A stretch of 64,000 nucleotides of DNA from Streptomyces sp. AP-93 (GTDB lineage Bacteria > Actinomycetota > Actinomycetes > Streptomycetales > Streptomycetaceae). Below, in pieces: positions 8,974 to 18,362 of the stretch. The position numbers and the translations under genes were made by a program. The number at the start of each line of letters is the position of its first letter. Position 1 is the first letter of the stretch. The stretch is taken from positions 62,001 to 126,000 of the forward strand of contig NZ_JALGBX010000013.1 of assembly GCF_022808175.1 (NCBI RefSeq). Direction: 5' to 3'. The notes under the pieces were generated by a model. The model was not told where the DNA came from. It saw only the letters and a list, made by a program, of their open reading frames with translations, and searched no databases.

Positions 8974-10437
8974 TCAGGAGGCGGCGCGTAGGCGGGTGGC
9001 CGCGGATTCCGCTTCCCGTACGACGCGGTCGGTGTCGATGCCGACGAGGCGGCCGCCCAGCTTGAGGGGACGGCCGTCCACGAAGACCGCGCGGACGTTC
9101 TCCGGGCGGCCGTTGAAGACGATCTGGTTGATCCAGTCGAATCGCGGCGCGAAGTTGAGCGCGGCGGGGTCGATCACGATGACGTCGGCGCGTTTACCGG
9201 GAGTCAGGGATCCCACCGTGTGGGCCATGCCGATCGCCTCGGCCCCGCCGAGCGTGGCGAGGCGCAGCACGTCGTGCACCTGGGGGAACACCGAGGCCTC
9301 CAGCGAGCGTGCGCGCTGAAGACCGACGGCCGCCTTCATGAGGGCGAAGAAGTCCGAGGAGTCGTTGGTCCCGCCATCCTGGCCGAGCCCGGCCTTGACG
9401 CCGCGTCGGCCGAGGTCCGGCAGCCGCATGATCCCCGAGGCGAGGCGCATGTTGCTGAGCGGACAGTGTGCGACCCGTACGTCGTGCGCTGCGATCGCGG
9501 CGATCTCGTCGTCCGTGAGGTGGATCGCGTGGTTCATGAGCAGCCGCGGCCCCAGCGCGCCGATCTCCAGAAGGGTGCCGATCGGGTCGTCCGCGCGCTG
9601 CTCGGCGCGTTCGAGGACATGGCTGTTGAGCATGATGCCGAGGTCCCGGGCGATCTCCCAGTGCAGCCGGTTGAGGCCCCTGATGGCCCGTGCCGCGTGG
9701 GTGGCGACCTGCGCCGTGGCGAGGGGGAGCGGGTCGATGAGCTCCTTCTTCGTCCGGGTGATCAGTGAGGCTTCACGCTCGGCCTGGAACATCGCGTAGG
9801 TGAACCGCACGCCCGTGCCGGCCAGGGCCCGTACGTACTGGACCGTCGTGTCGTACGGGAGGGCGTCCACCCAGTCCACGAGCGTGGTCACGCCGGACTG
9901 TACGGAGTCGAGGGCGCCGAGGCGGACGAAGCGGTACATGTCTGCGGGGGTGATCCGGGAGAAGGTCGCCCGGTTGCAGTCGGCCAGCCATCCGAAGAGG
10001 TCGCGGTCCGCGCAGCCGCCCCGCATCGACGACTGCCAGAGGTGGGTGTGCACGTCGACGAATCCCGGCATCACCAGGTGGCCGGCGGCATCGATCACCT
10101 GCGTGCCGGGTGCTGTGGGCAACCGCTTCCCCACGGCCGCGATGGCGCCGTCCTGCATGAGGACGTCTGCGTGCTCGGCCGTGCCGAGGGGGCCGTCACC
10201 GAGGGCGGGGTCCATGGTGAGCACGAGGGCGGCGTTCCTGAGCACGATGGCCCGCCCCGGGGGTGTTCCACCGTGCGGCCGGCTCCTCCCGGCGCCGAGG
10301 GTGAGCGGAGCGGCTGCGGCCATTCCGAGGCCGCCCAGGATGCCGCGACGGCTGGGTGCCCCTGCCTTCGGCGTAGGCAGGGGCACTTCCGGTAAGGGGG
10401 CTGAAGCGGGTTCGGGACACTCGCTGAGCGGGTTCAT
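8974..10437 (-). CDS. Tat-exported amidohydrolase (chlorohydrolase/deaminase-like)
   Basis: The 487-residue protein starts at ATG 10437, with GGGAGG 8-9 bases upstream. It has a twin-arginine-type leader (APSRRGILGGLGMAAAAPL) and a metal-dependent amidohydrolase barrel (PF01979). Metal ligands are visible: HTHLW (HxH), NSHVLERAE, LLMNHAIHL and the aspartate in LGQDGGTND. The family includes chlorohydrolases and nucleobase or guanidine deaminases that hydrolyse C-N or C-Cl bonds. Export of such an enzyme is less common; the substrate cannot be inferred. The gene is convergent with the chitinase. Confidence 0.8.
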   Translation of the reverse strand: MNPLSECPEPASAPLPEVPLPTPKAGAPSRRGILGGLGMAAAAPLTLGAGRSRPHGGTPPGRAIVLRNAALVLTMDPALGDGPLGTAEHADVLMQDGAIAAVGKRLPTAPGTQVIDAAGHLVMPGFVDVHTHLWQSSMRGGCADRDLFGWLADCNRATFSRITPADMYRFVRLGALDSVQSGVTTLVDWVDALPYDTTVQYVRALAGTGVRFTYAMFQAEREASLITRTKKELIDPLPLATAQVATHAARAIRGLNRLHWEIARDLGIMLNSHVLERAEQRADDPIGTLLEIGALGPRLLMNHAIHLTDDEIAAIAAHDVRVAHCPLSNMRLASGIMRLPDLGRRGVKAGLGQDGGTNDSSDFFALMKAAVGLQRARSLEASVFPQVHDVLRLATLGGAEAIGMAHTVGSLTPGKRADVIVIDPAALNFAPRFDWINQIVFNGRPENVRAVFVDGRPLKLGGRLVGIDTDRVVREAESAATRLRAAS

Positions 10438-10623
10438 GGCGTGTGGCCTCCCAACGAACGAGGGTGGGATCGGCCTTCCCCGCGCTGACGGGTGGTCAGA
10501 TAGACGGGGCAGGCTACGTGAATCGTCCATCGGGCCGGCGTCTTTCCGATAGAGGCGCGTCAACATTCTGTAGAAGTTCTGTCCGCCGCCCGGGCCGTCA
10601 GGCCAGGCGGAGACCGGCAGGGC

Positions 10624-11853
10624 CTAGGCCGGCCAGCCGTGCGGGGTGAACGTCACCGGCAGGGCCAGAGGCCCCCGGAGGCCTCCGGGGCGCCAGGGGA
10701 TCTCCGCCGGGGATACGGCGAGGGCGAGGCCCGGCAGGCGCCGCAGGGCGGTGCCGATGGCGATCTGGCCCTCCAGACGGGCCAGCGGAGCGCCCAGGCA
10801 GTAGTGGATGCCGTGCCCGAACGCCAAGTGGGCGTTGTCCGGCCGGGTGATGTCCAGGCGGTCGGGATCCGGGAACCGCCCCGGGTCCCGGTCGGCGAGG
10901 GCCGAGCCGATCAGCACGGTCGCGCCGCGCGGGACGCGCACGCCCGCGATCTCCACGTCCTAGCGCGCGAAGCGGGCGATGCCGGGGCTGACCGGGCCGT
11001 CGTAGCGGAGGAACTCCTCGATCGCGCCCGGCAGCAGCTCGGGATCGGAGCGCAGCAGGTCGAGCTGGCCGGGGTCGGCGAGCAGCATGGCGATGCCGCC
11101 GCCGATCAGGTTGACCGTGGTGATGTAGCCGGCGGCCAGCAGCAGGAACACCATCGCGACCAGCTCGTCCTCGGTGAGCCGCTGCTCCTCGTCCCGGGCG
11201 GTGACGAGGGCGCTGAGCAGGTCGTCGCCCGGGTCCGCCCGCTTGGCGCGGATGAGCCCGGTGACGTACGCGCGCATGTGCTGCCACGCCTCGTTCACCA
11301 CGGCGGGGTCCGGCGGCTCCGCGCCCCGCATGGTCATGCGGTCGGTCCAGTGCTGGAACTCGTGCCGCTCGTCCACCGGCACCCCGAGCAGCTCGCTGAT
11401 CACCGTGACCGGGAGCGGCAGCGCGAAGTCCGCGACGAGGTCGGCGCGGCCGGCCGCCACGACCGCGTCCAGCAGCCGGTCGGCGACGGCCTGGATCCGC
11501 GGCCGCATCCCGGCCACGCGGTGGGCGGTGAACGCCTTGGAGACCAGGCGGCGCAGGCGCGTGTGGTCGGGCGGATCACTGCGCAGCATGTTGCCCAGCA
11601 TCGCCTCGCGCTCCGTGTCGGGCAGCTGCTTCAGGAGCCGGGTGTCCGAGGCGTCGCGCACGTCGCTGCTGAGGCGGGAATCCGAAAGGGCAGCGAGCCC
11701 GTCCTCGTAGCGGGTGACGAGCCAGGCCTCCAGGCCGCCCGCGATGACGACCCGGCGGACCGGGCCGTCCTCGCGCAACTGCCGGTACAGCGGGAACGGG
11801 TCCGCCACGAAGGCAGGGTCGGCGTAGGGGAGGAGGACGGGGCCCTCGCTCAT
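10624..11853 (-). pseudogene. Cytochrome P450 gene interrupted by one in-frame stop
   Basis: From ATG 11853 the reading frame gives a bacterial class P450 of 409 codons, but codon 10962-10960 is TAG. The reading FAR-stop-DVEIAGVRVPRG suggests GAG (Glu) became TAG. On either side everything is intact: EEFLR (ExxR) before the stop, and AFGHGIHYCLGAPLARLEG (heme-cysteine loop) after it. The I-helix reads AGYITT where AGHETT is usual. The start overlaps the flavin monooxygenase stop (ATGA), so the two formed an operon. Without the heme loop the truncated 297-residue product would be inactive; a sequencing error is the alternative. Confidence 0.8.
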
Positions 11854-13109
11854 GACGCCTCCCGCACCACGGAGCCGCCGCGGAGGGACTGCGCCGGTGG
11901 CCGCTCGCGCAGGGCCCCGTACCCGATGAAGTAGGCCGGCACCCGGTTCAGCCACCGCGAGTCGGTGACGAGCTCCGTCAGCCGCTTCGCCGCCTGCGGG
12001 TGGCCGAACGCGGTGCGCCCGGCCAGCAGGGGTTCGATGACCTGGGCGTGGGCCAGGCGTTGCAGGCCCTGGGTCGCCACCGTCGTGGGCATGCGGCGGC
12101 GCTGTACGCGGCGTACGTCGTGCAGTCCCACCGTCCCCGCGCGCAGCGGTCCCACGAGGTGGCGGGCGGCCGCCACCGCGTCCTGCACGGCGAGGTTGAT
12201 GCCGATGCCGAAGACCGGCGACATGGCGTGGGCGGCGTCGCCGATGCACAGCAGCCCCGGCCGGTGCCAGCGGCGCAGCCGGTCCAGCCGTACGTCGAGC
12301 AGCTTGACCTCGTCCCAGGAGGCGACCGAGTGCGCCCGGTCGGCCAGCCACGGGACGGCCCGGGTGAACTGGGCCATGAACCGGTCCAGGCCTTCCGCCC
12401 GGCGCTCGGCATCGGTGCCCTTGGGGATGAGCCCCGCACACTGCCAGTAGTCGCCGCGGTCGATGAGCGCGCTGAAGAACCGCTCGCCCAGGCCTCCCAC
12501 GAGCCCGCTGGGATCGCTCTCGTGGCGCGGCATCCGGAACCACCAGGCGTCCATCGGGCACGCGAATTCCTCGAGGCCGAGCTCGGGCAGCACCCTGGCG
12601 AAGGACCCGCGGCCGTCGCAGGCGACGGTCAGCGTGGCCCGGATTTCACCGGCGGCGCCGTCCGCGGTGCGATACCGCACGCCCGCGACCCGACCGTGTT
12701 CCCTCAGGAAGGACGTCGCCTCGGTGTCCATGCGCAGCCGGAAGCAGGGCTCCTTGCGCGCCTCATCGACGAGCAGGTCGAGCAGGTCCCACTGCGGCAC
12801 CATCGCGATGTAGTTGTACTTCCCGGGCAGCGCCCCGATGTTCCCGACCGTGACGAGGGAGCGGTCCGGCCCGATCGGCAGCTGCACCGAGGTCACCCGC
12901 CGCTGCGGCAGCCGGGCGAACCGCTCGGCGAGGCCGATGTCGTCCAGCAGCGACAGGGTGGACGGGTGCACGGTGTCGCCGCGGAAGTCGCGCAGGAAGT
13001 CGCCGTGCTTCTCCAGCACGGTGACCTCCACCCCGGCCCGGGCCAGCAGCAGAGCGAGCACCATCCCGGCGGGCCCGCCCCCCACCACACAGCAGGTCGT
13101 ACGCTCCAC
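11850..13109 (-). CDS. FAD-dependent monooxygenase (PHBH/FAD_binding_3 family)
   Basis: The 419-residue flavoprotein starts at GTG 13109. It has the N-terminal dinucleotide fold VVGGGPAGMVLALLLARAG, the central DG motif ACDGRGSF and the GD motif IGDAAHAMSPVFGIGINLAV, all diagnostic of aromatic-ring or polyketide hydroxylases. It uses NAD(P)H and O2. It is translationally coupled to the P450 gene (4-base overlap), a pairing usual in secondary metabolism, but no biosynthetic core gene is nearby. With its P450 partner interrupted, the pair may be a residual tailoring module. Confidence 0.85.
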   Translation of the reverse strand: MERTTCCVVGGGPAGMVLALLLARAGVEVTVLEKHGDFLRDFRGDTVHPSTLSLLDDIGLAERFARLPQRRVTSVQLPIGPDRSLVTVGNIGALPGKYNYIAMVPQWDLLDLLVDEARKEPCFRLRMDTEATSFLREHGRVAGVRYRTADGAAGEIRATLTVACDGRGSFARVLPELGLEEFACPMDAWWFRMPRHESDPSGLVGGLGERFFSALIDRGDYWQCAGLIPKGTDAERRAEGLDRFMAQFTRAVPWLADRAHSVASWDEVKLLDVRLDRLRRWHRPGLLCIGDAAHAMSPVFGIGINLAVQDAVAAARHLVGPLRAGTVGLHDVRRVQRRRMPTTVATQGLQRLAHAQVIEPLLAGRTAFGHPQAAKRLTELVTDSRWLNRVPAYFIGYGALRERPPAQSLRGGSVVREAS

Positions 13110-13258
13110 GGCACCCCAATCCCTTCGCCGGCATCGGCCAAACCCCACGACGTGTACCCCACCAGCTTCCTCGTCGCTGCTCCGCACGGGGCGCGGCGAC
13201 GCGCGGTGCACTGCGGGGTGCCGGCCGGGGTGCGGCCATCGGCGGGATCCTGTCGCGC

Positions 13259-14167
13259 ATGGACATGGACATGGACCTGCAGTCGGTGATGCCGGAGCTG
13301 TACGCGGTGCGGCCCTCGGAGTTCACCTCGGCCCGGGACGAGTACGTGGCCAGGGCCCGGAAAGCCGGGGACCGGGACCTCGCCGCCGCGATCGCCGCGC
13401 TGCGCAGACCGACGGTGGCGGCGTGGACGGCCGGGCTGCCGGCCCGTCTCCGGCCGGAGGCGGCCCGGGAACTCCTCGCACTCGGCGAGGCGCTGCGATC
13501 CGCGCACCGGACCCTGGACGCCGAGCAGTTGCGGAAGCTGTCGCATGACCAGCACGTGGTGATCGGCCGCCTCGCGCGCACGGCTCGCTCCCTCGCCGCC
13601 GAGGTCGGCCAGGCGGTGAGCGATCCGGTGCTGAACGAGGTCGAGCGGATCTTCCACGGTGTCCTCGCCGATCCCGATGTCGCGGCCCGATGGGCGGCGG
13701 GCCGCCTGGTGAAGGCCCCGGACCCAGCGTCCGGCTTCGCCGGCCTCGAAGCGCAGCCCGGCGCGGCTCCGCCCCAGCGGGAGGCGGCAGCGGCCCGGCC
13801 CGGGGGCCCCGCGACCGAGCGGACGCCGGCCCCGGATGCGGGTGCGGGCGCGGGTGCGAGCGCAGCGCGGGCCCGGCGTGAGCGGGCGGAGGCGGTCCGG
13901 GCCGAGTTGGCCGAAGCCCGGGCAGAGGAGGACCGCCTGAACGCCGGACAGGCCACGGCACGGGAGCTGGCGGACAGCACGGCCGCAGCGTTGGCGCAGG
14001 CCGAGGAGGAGGTACGGATCGCGGCGGAGCACCTGGAGGAGGCGCGGGCGGCGAGCGCGGCCGCGGCCGCCGGCTCCCGGGAGGCCGCGCGAGCGGCCGC
14101 GAAGGCACGCAGGCGCGCGGAGACGGCGGCCCGGAAGGCCGGGAAGCTCACCGCCCCCGAGGGGTGA
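13259..14167 (+). CDS. Coiled-coil hypothetical protein
   Basis: The 302-residue soluble protein has a globular helical N-terminal half (PELYAVRPSEFTSARDEYVA, ALRRPTVAAWTAGL), an Ala/Pro-rich linker at about 180-205, and a long Ala/Glu/Arg coiled coil at about 205-295 ending in a basic tail. The conserved N-terminal pattern is familiar from Streptomyces proteins of unknown function. The start is MDMDMD at 13259, with GGGA about 11 bases upstream. A trinucleotide-like GACATG repeat encodes the first residues. No enzyme motif is seen. Confidence 0.65.
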   Translation: MDMDMDLQSVMPELYAVRPSEFTSARDEYVARARKAGDRDLAAAIAALRRPTVAAWTAGLPARLRPEAARELLALGEALRSAHRTLDAEQLRKLSHDQHVVIGRLARTARSLAAEVGQAVSDPVLNEVERIFHGVLADPDVAARWAAGRLVKAPDPASGFAGLEAQPGAAPPQREAAAARPGGPATERTPAPDAGAGAGASAARARRERAEAVRAELAEARAEEDRLNAGQATARELADSTAAALAQAEEEVRIAAEHLEEARAASAAAAAGSREAARAAAKARRRAETAARKAGKLTAPEG

Positions 14168-14194
14168 CCCGCCACGCGCGGCGGCGAGAGCCTC

Positions 14195-14371
14195 TCATCG
14201 GCGGGGCGTGTTCCTCACGGGCCGGCCCAGCAGGTCCCGTAGCCGCCGGACCAGGCGCTGCCGGAGAGGAGTCGCATCGGAGTACGAGACGCTGCCGGGC
14301 CCTTGCAGGGCGGACCGCTCACCGAGCGGCCGGCCTTCTCGGGGGTGGCGTTCGTGTGGCTGACCGGCCAT
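14195..14371 (-). CDS. Small basic hypothetical protein (58 aa)
   Basis: ATG 14371 is preceded by AGGAGA and opens a 58-codon frame ending in TGA at 14195. Third-position GC is high (about four fifths), as in coding DNA here. The product is Arg-rich with a C-terminal helix (RQRLVRRLRDLLGRP) and has no recognised domain. It lies between the coiled-coil gene (convergent) and the ABC permease. The rest of the 14168-14574 gap shows no other gene I can support; a GCC/GTC simple run occurs at about 14493-14512. Confidence 0.35.
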   Translation of the reverse strand: MAGQPHERHPREGRPLGERSALQGPGSVSYSDATPLRQRLVRRLRDLLGRPVRNTPRR

Positions 14372-14574
14372 GAGGGTCTCCTACGGGGCGTTGGTGCCGC
14401 AGCTCTTCCGCGGTCCGGTGTCCGAGCGGGCCTCGGGGCCCAGCCGATGCCGCCGGCGTAGCCCTGCATCACACGGTAGTGGTCGAGGTCCCGTCGCCGT
14501 CGCCGTCGTCGCAAACCAGTATCCGCACCCACCATCCGCCGCTGGGCCGTCGAGACCGTCACCTTGCTGACCGG

Positions 14575-17151
14575 CTAGTCGGTCGCGACCGCGCGCAGGA
14601 TGTCCAGCCGCGCCGCACGGCGCGCCGGGCGCCAACCCGCGAGGACACCCGCCGCCACGCCCACCAGGGCGACGATCGCGAGCTGCAGCGGCGGGACGGC
14701 GAACGCGAACGCACTGTCGCTCGCCCCGTCCGAGGCCTTCACCAGGACCCACCCGAGGACGCCGCCCAGCGCCATGCCGCCGGCCGTGCCGAACCCGGCG
14801 ACCAGGACGGACTCCCAGCGGACCATGGCCCGCAGCTGCGCCCTGGTCTGGCCGACCGCCCGGAGCAGCCCCAGTTCGCGGGTGCGCTCGTGGACGGCGA
14901 GGGTCAGCGTGTTGGCGATGCCCAGGAGAGCGATCAGCACGGCGAGGGCGAGCAGCGCGTAGACGAGCGTGAGCATCATGTCGATGCCGCCCGCCGACGA
15001 CTGCGCGTACGCGTCGCGCGTCTGTACCTCGGGGCCGCCGTACAGATCGGCCGTCTTCTCGACCGCCGCCACACCGGCCGCGGCCGACACCCCGTCCTTG
15101 AAGGTGACGGTCACCAGCGAGTCCGTGTCCTGCGCCCGGTGCGGCGCCCAGGCCGCCCGCGTGATGACGTAGTCGCCGGCCAGCTCCGTCCGCTCGTACA
15201 CCGCGCGGATCGTGAAGGGCTGCTCCTGCCCGTCGGCGAAGGTGAGTTCGACCGTGCTGCCGGGCCGCCATCCGTGACGCGAGGCCTCCTTCTCGGACAC
15301 CGCGATCCCGTCCGGCCCCAGCGCGTCGAACCCTCCCGCCACCGTGCCCAGGTCGAGGCCGACCGCGAGAGCGGCCGGTTCGGTGACGGTCAGCGCCCGC
15401 CCCTCGCCGTCGACCTCCGCGACCCCCTTGCCCAGGCCCACCGCGACCGCCACCTCGGGCAGCGCCGCGACGGCAGGCGCCAGCTTCGGACTCAGTCCGC
15501 TGCCGCCCGCGCCGAAGGCCGGGGCACTGATGGCCACGTCCCCGGCGAAGGAACGCGACACGGTCCGGTCCATGGTCGCCTTCAGGGACGCGCCGAAGAC
15601 GGTGAAGAGGGAGACGACGGCGACGCCGATCATCAGCGCGGTCGCCGTGGACGCGGTCCGTTTGGGACTCCGCCGTGCGTTGCGCACCGCCAGGGCGCCG
15701 GTCACCCCACGCAGCCGCTCCAGCGGACGGCCGAGCAGGTGCACGGCGGCGGAGGACGCCACCGGACCCAGTACGACGAACGAGGCCGTCGCCAGCGCAG
15801 CGCCCGCCCCGGACAGCCACAGCGACGGCACGGCGAGGACCCCGGTCAGGATCAGGCCGATGCCGGCCGTGCCCAGCGCCCCGCCGGTGACCGTACGGGA
15901 CCGCGAGGCGCCCGAGTGGTCCACCGCGCTGTCGAGCAGCGCGGCCAGCGGCGCCGTACGCCCGGCCCGTAGGGCCGGCAGCACGGCCGAGCCGAGGCAG
16001 ACGACGACCCCTACGGCGAGGGGAACCAGCATCGACAGGCCGCTGATCACCAACTCCCCTTCGGGGAAGGGGAATCCGATGGCGGGGAAGAGCGCCTGGA
16101 GCCCCGCGGCGAAGCCGACGCCGCCGAGCAGCCCGGCGGCCGAGGCGATGAAAGCGACGACGGCGGCCTCGGCCAGCGTGCCTCCGACGACCTGACGCCG
16201 GGAGGCACCCAGAGCGCGCAGCAGGGCGTTCTCGCGGGTGCGCTGGGCGACGACGATCGCGAAGGTGTTGTAGATGCTGAAGGTGGCGACGAGCAGGGCG
16301 ATGCCCGAGAAGACGAGCAGCATGGTGGTGAACAGGGTCAGGAACTGACCGGAGATCATGTCGGTGTTCTCCTGGGCCGATTCCTCTCCGGTGATCGCCT
16401 CGACGCCCTGCGGCAGCACCGCGGTGAGCGCCTCCACCAGCTCGCCCTGGCTGGTCCCCGGACCGGCGCGCACCTGGATGGACGCCGCCTGGCCGGGCGC
16501 CGGCGTCAGGTACTTCTCCGCGTCCGCCTGGGTCATCCCCGTGTACGTGACCTGCGCCATGCCGTCCGCGCCGCCGAAGGTGGCCAGGCCGACGACCGTC
16601 ACCGGAACCGGATCGGGCGTACGCAGCACCGTCGTGTCGCCGAGCTTCAGCCCGCCCTTGTCCGCGGTGGCCCGGTTGACCACGACCTCCCCGGTCCGCT
16701 CCGGCACCCGGCCCTCCGCGAGCCGGTACGGATTGAGTTCAGGGTCCGCGATCCAGTTCCCGGCGAGCGTGGGCGGCCCCTGGCCGCCGATCGGTTCGCC
16801 GTCGGAGCCGACGAGCTGCCCCGCGCCCTGAATGGCGGGAGCGGCGGCGGCCACGCCCGGGGTGCGCCGGATCTCCTCCACGAGTGCGGTCGGTACGGGC
16901 TGCCGGGCGCCCTGGGCCTCACCCGGGACGGTCACGACACGCGAACTGCGGACCACCGCGTCGGTACCGCTCGTCGCGCCGGCGAACATGCTGTCGAAGC
17001 TCGCGCGGAGGGTGTCGCCCATGACGAGCGTCCCGGCGAGGAAGGCCACGCCGAGCAGCACGGCCATGAAGGTCCCGGCGAACCGCCGCTTGTGCGCACG
17101 CAGGGAGGCCGTACTGAGCCGCAGCACGGTGCGGGCACTGCTCGTGCTCAT
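14575..17151 (-). CDS. FtsX-like ABC transporter permease
   Basis: The 858-residue membrane protein has an N-terminal helix (about 20-45), a large extracytoplasmic MacB-type domain, then two FtsX blocks of three to four helices (about 250-400 and 740-850) and a middle helix pair (about 430-500). The motif RTRENALLRALGASRRQ and its second copy RTRELGLLRAVGQTRAQ mark the duplicated FtsX core (PF02687). Its ATG overlaps the ATPase stop by four bases. The system probably exports peptides or lipids, or acts as a cell-envelope mechanotransmitter. Confidence 0.9.
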   Translation of the reverse strand: MSTSSARTVLRLSTASLRAHKRRFAGTFMAVLLGVAFLAGTLVMGDTLRASFDSMFAGATSGTDAVVRSSRVVTVPGEAQGARQPVPTALVEEIRRTPGVAAAAPAIQGAGQLVGSDGEPIGGQGPPTLAGNWIADPELNPYRLAEGRVPERTGEVVVNRATADKGGLKLGDTTVLRTPDPVPVTVVGLATFGGADGMAQVTYTGMTQADAEKYLTPAPGQAASIQVRAGPGTSQGELVEALTAVLPQGVEAITGEESAQENTDMISGQFLTLFTTMLLVFSGIALLVATFSIYNTFAIVVAQRTRENALLRALGASRRQVVGGTLAEAAVVAFIASAAGLLGGVGFAAGLQALFPAIGFPFPEGELVISGLSMLVPLAVGVVVCLGSAVLPALRAGRTAPLAALLDSAVDHSGASRSRTVTGGALGTAGIGLILTGVLAVPSLWLSGAGAALATASFVVLGPVASSAAVHLLGRPLERLRGVTGALAVRNARRSPKRTASTATALMIGVAVVSLFTVFGASLKATMDRTVSRSFAGDVAISAPAFGAGGSGLSPKLAPAVAALPEVAVAVGLGKGVAEVDGEGRALTVTEPAALAVGLDLGTVAGGFDALGPDGIAVSEKEASRHGWRPGSTVELTFADGQEQPFTIRAVYERTELAGDYVITRAAWAPHRAQDTDSLVTVTFKDGVSAAAGVAAVEKTADLYGGPEVQTRDAYAQSSAGGIDMMLTLVYALLALAVLIALLGIANTLTLAVHERTRELGLLRAVGQTRAQLRAMVRWESVLVAGFGTAGGMALGGVLGWVLVKASDGASDSAFAFAVPPLQLAIVALVGVAAGVLAGWRPARRAARLDILRAVATD

Positions 17152-17942
17152 GACTCCTCCCGCAGGGCCGCCGCCGTCAGCGGGCGGGCGTCGAAGGACT
17201 TGAGCCGGTCCAGGACGCGGTCCGCGGTGGGACCCTCCATCCGGTCGACCAGCCGCCCGTCGGCGAGGAAGACGACCTCGTCGGCATGGGCGGCGGCCAC
17301 CGGGTCGTGGGTGACCATGACGACCGTACGGTTCATCTCGCGGACCGCCCGGCCCAGCAGCCCGAGCACCTCCTCGCCCGAACGGGAGTCGAGGTTGCCG
17401 GTCGGCTCGTCGGCGAAGACGACATCGGGCCTGCCGGCGAGGGCGCGGGCCACGGCGACGCGCTGCTGCTGGCCGCCGGACAGCTCGGCGGGCCGGTGGT
17501 GCAGCCGGTCGCGCAGCCCGACGACGTCGATGAGGCCGTCGAGCCAGGCACCATCCGCGCGGCCGCCCGCGAGGTCTTGGGGGAGCGTGATGTTCTCGGC
17601 GACGGTGAGCGTGGGAATCAGGTTGAAGGCCTGGAAGACGAAGCCGACGCGCTCGCGGCGCAGCAGGGTGAGCCTCCGGTCGTCGAGTGCGCCGAGGCTC
17701 GTACCGCCGATGAAAGCGGCTCCGGAGGTGAGGGTGTCGAGACCGGCGGCGCAGTGCATCAGGGTGGACTTGCCGGAACCGGAGGGTCCCATGATCGCGG
17801 TGAAGCGGCCGGCCGGGAAGTCGACGCTCACCCCGTCCAGGGCCCGGACCTCGGTGTCGCCCCGACCGTAGACCTTCACGGCATCGACGACCCGGGCGGC
17901 GGCGACGCCGTCGTCGCCGCCCGGCACGGTGGCGGTCCTCAT
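17148..17942 (-). CDS. ABC transporter ATP-binding protein (LolD/MacB type)
   Basis: The 264-residue ATPase starts at ATG 17942 (MRTATVPGG), overlapping the end of the SHOCT gene. Walker A is GPSGSGKST, the Q-loop lies in FVFQAFNLIPTLTV, the signature is LSGGQQQRVAVARAL and Walker B is VVFADEPTGNLDS. The PTGNLDS form and the pairing with an FtsX-like permease place it in the LolD/MacB/antimicrobial-peptide class. It powers the permease encoded next. Confidence 0.93.
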   Translation of the reverse strand: MRTATVPGGDDGVAAARVVDAVKVYGRGDTEVRALDGVSVDFPAGRFTAIMGPSGSGKSTLMHCAAGLDTLTSGAAFIGGTSLGALDDRRLTLLRRERVGFVFQAFNLIPTLTVAENITLPQDLAGGRADGAWLDGLIDVVGLRDRLHHRPAELSGGQQQRVAVARALAGRPDVVFADEPTGNLDSRSGEEVLGLLGRAVREMNRTVVMVTHDPVAAAHADEVVFLADGRLVDRMEGPTADRVLDRLKSFDARPLTAAALREES

Positions 17943-18229
17943 GCCGCACCGCCCTGGGAGGAGCGGCCGAACTGCTCGTCCAGGACGGACAGCCGCCGCC
18001 AGTACTCGTCCTCGTCGATCTCGCCGGAGGCGAAGCGCCGGCCGAGGATCGAGATCGGGGACTGCGCGCCGTACGCGGCGCCGCGGGCCTGCCACGGTGC
18101 CCGGCGGCCGCGCCACACGGTGCGGCGCAGCACGGTGACGGCGCCGACGACAACGGCCGCCCAGATCAGCGGGAAGAACAGGATCCACGGGCCGGGCCCG
18201 TCGTGCGCGAGGGTGGTGAGGGTGTTCAT
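17939..18229 (-). CDS. SHOCT-domain small membrane protein
   Basis: The 96-residue protein has one N-terminal membrane helix (PWILFFPLIWAAVVVGAVTVL), a basic stretch, and a C-terminal SHOCT domain (SILGRRFASGEIDEDEYWRRLSVL). It is the first gene of the exporter operon and overlaps the ATPase start by four bases. SHOCT proteins are short oligomerising membrane-associated modules of uncertain role, often found beside ABC exporters and two-component systems in actinomycetes. Confidence 0.85.
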   Translation of the reverse strand: MNTLTTLAHDGPGPWILFFPLIWAAVVVGAVTVLRRTVWRGRRAPWQARGAAYGAQSPISILGRRFASGEIDEDEYWRRLSVLDEQFGRSSQGGAA

Positions 18230-18362
18230 CTCGGTTCAGCTCCTCGGAAGCGTGGACGTTTGCGTCACGCTCCGAGACTGGCGCCGGGAGGGGGTCCCGG
18301 TCGTCGTACGGCCGGCTGCACCGCGCCTACCACGGGGGGAGTACGAGGGCAGGTCGGGGGAG

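Noticed and set aside
14575..18153. Single long leftward frame joining the ABC permease and upstream DNA
   Set aside because: The segment upstream of 17151 is an out-of-frame reading of the ATPase and SHOCT genes, which have their own motifs in other frames.
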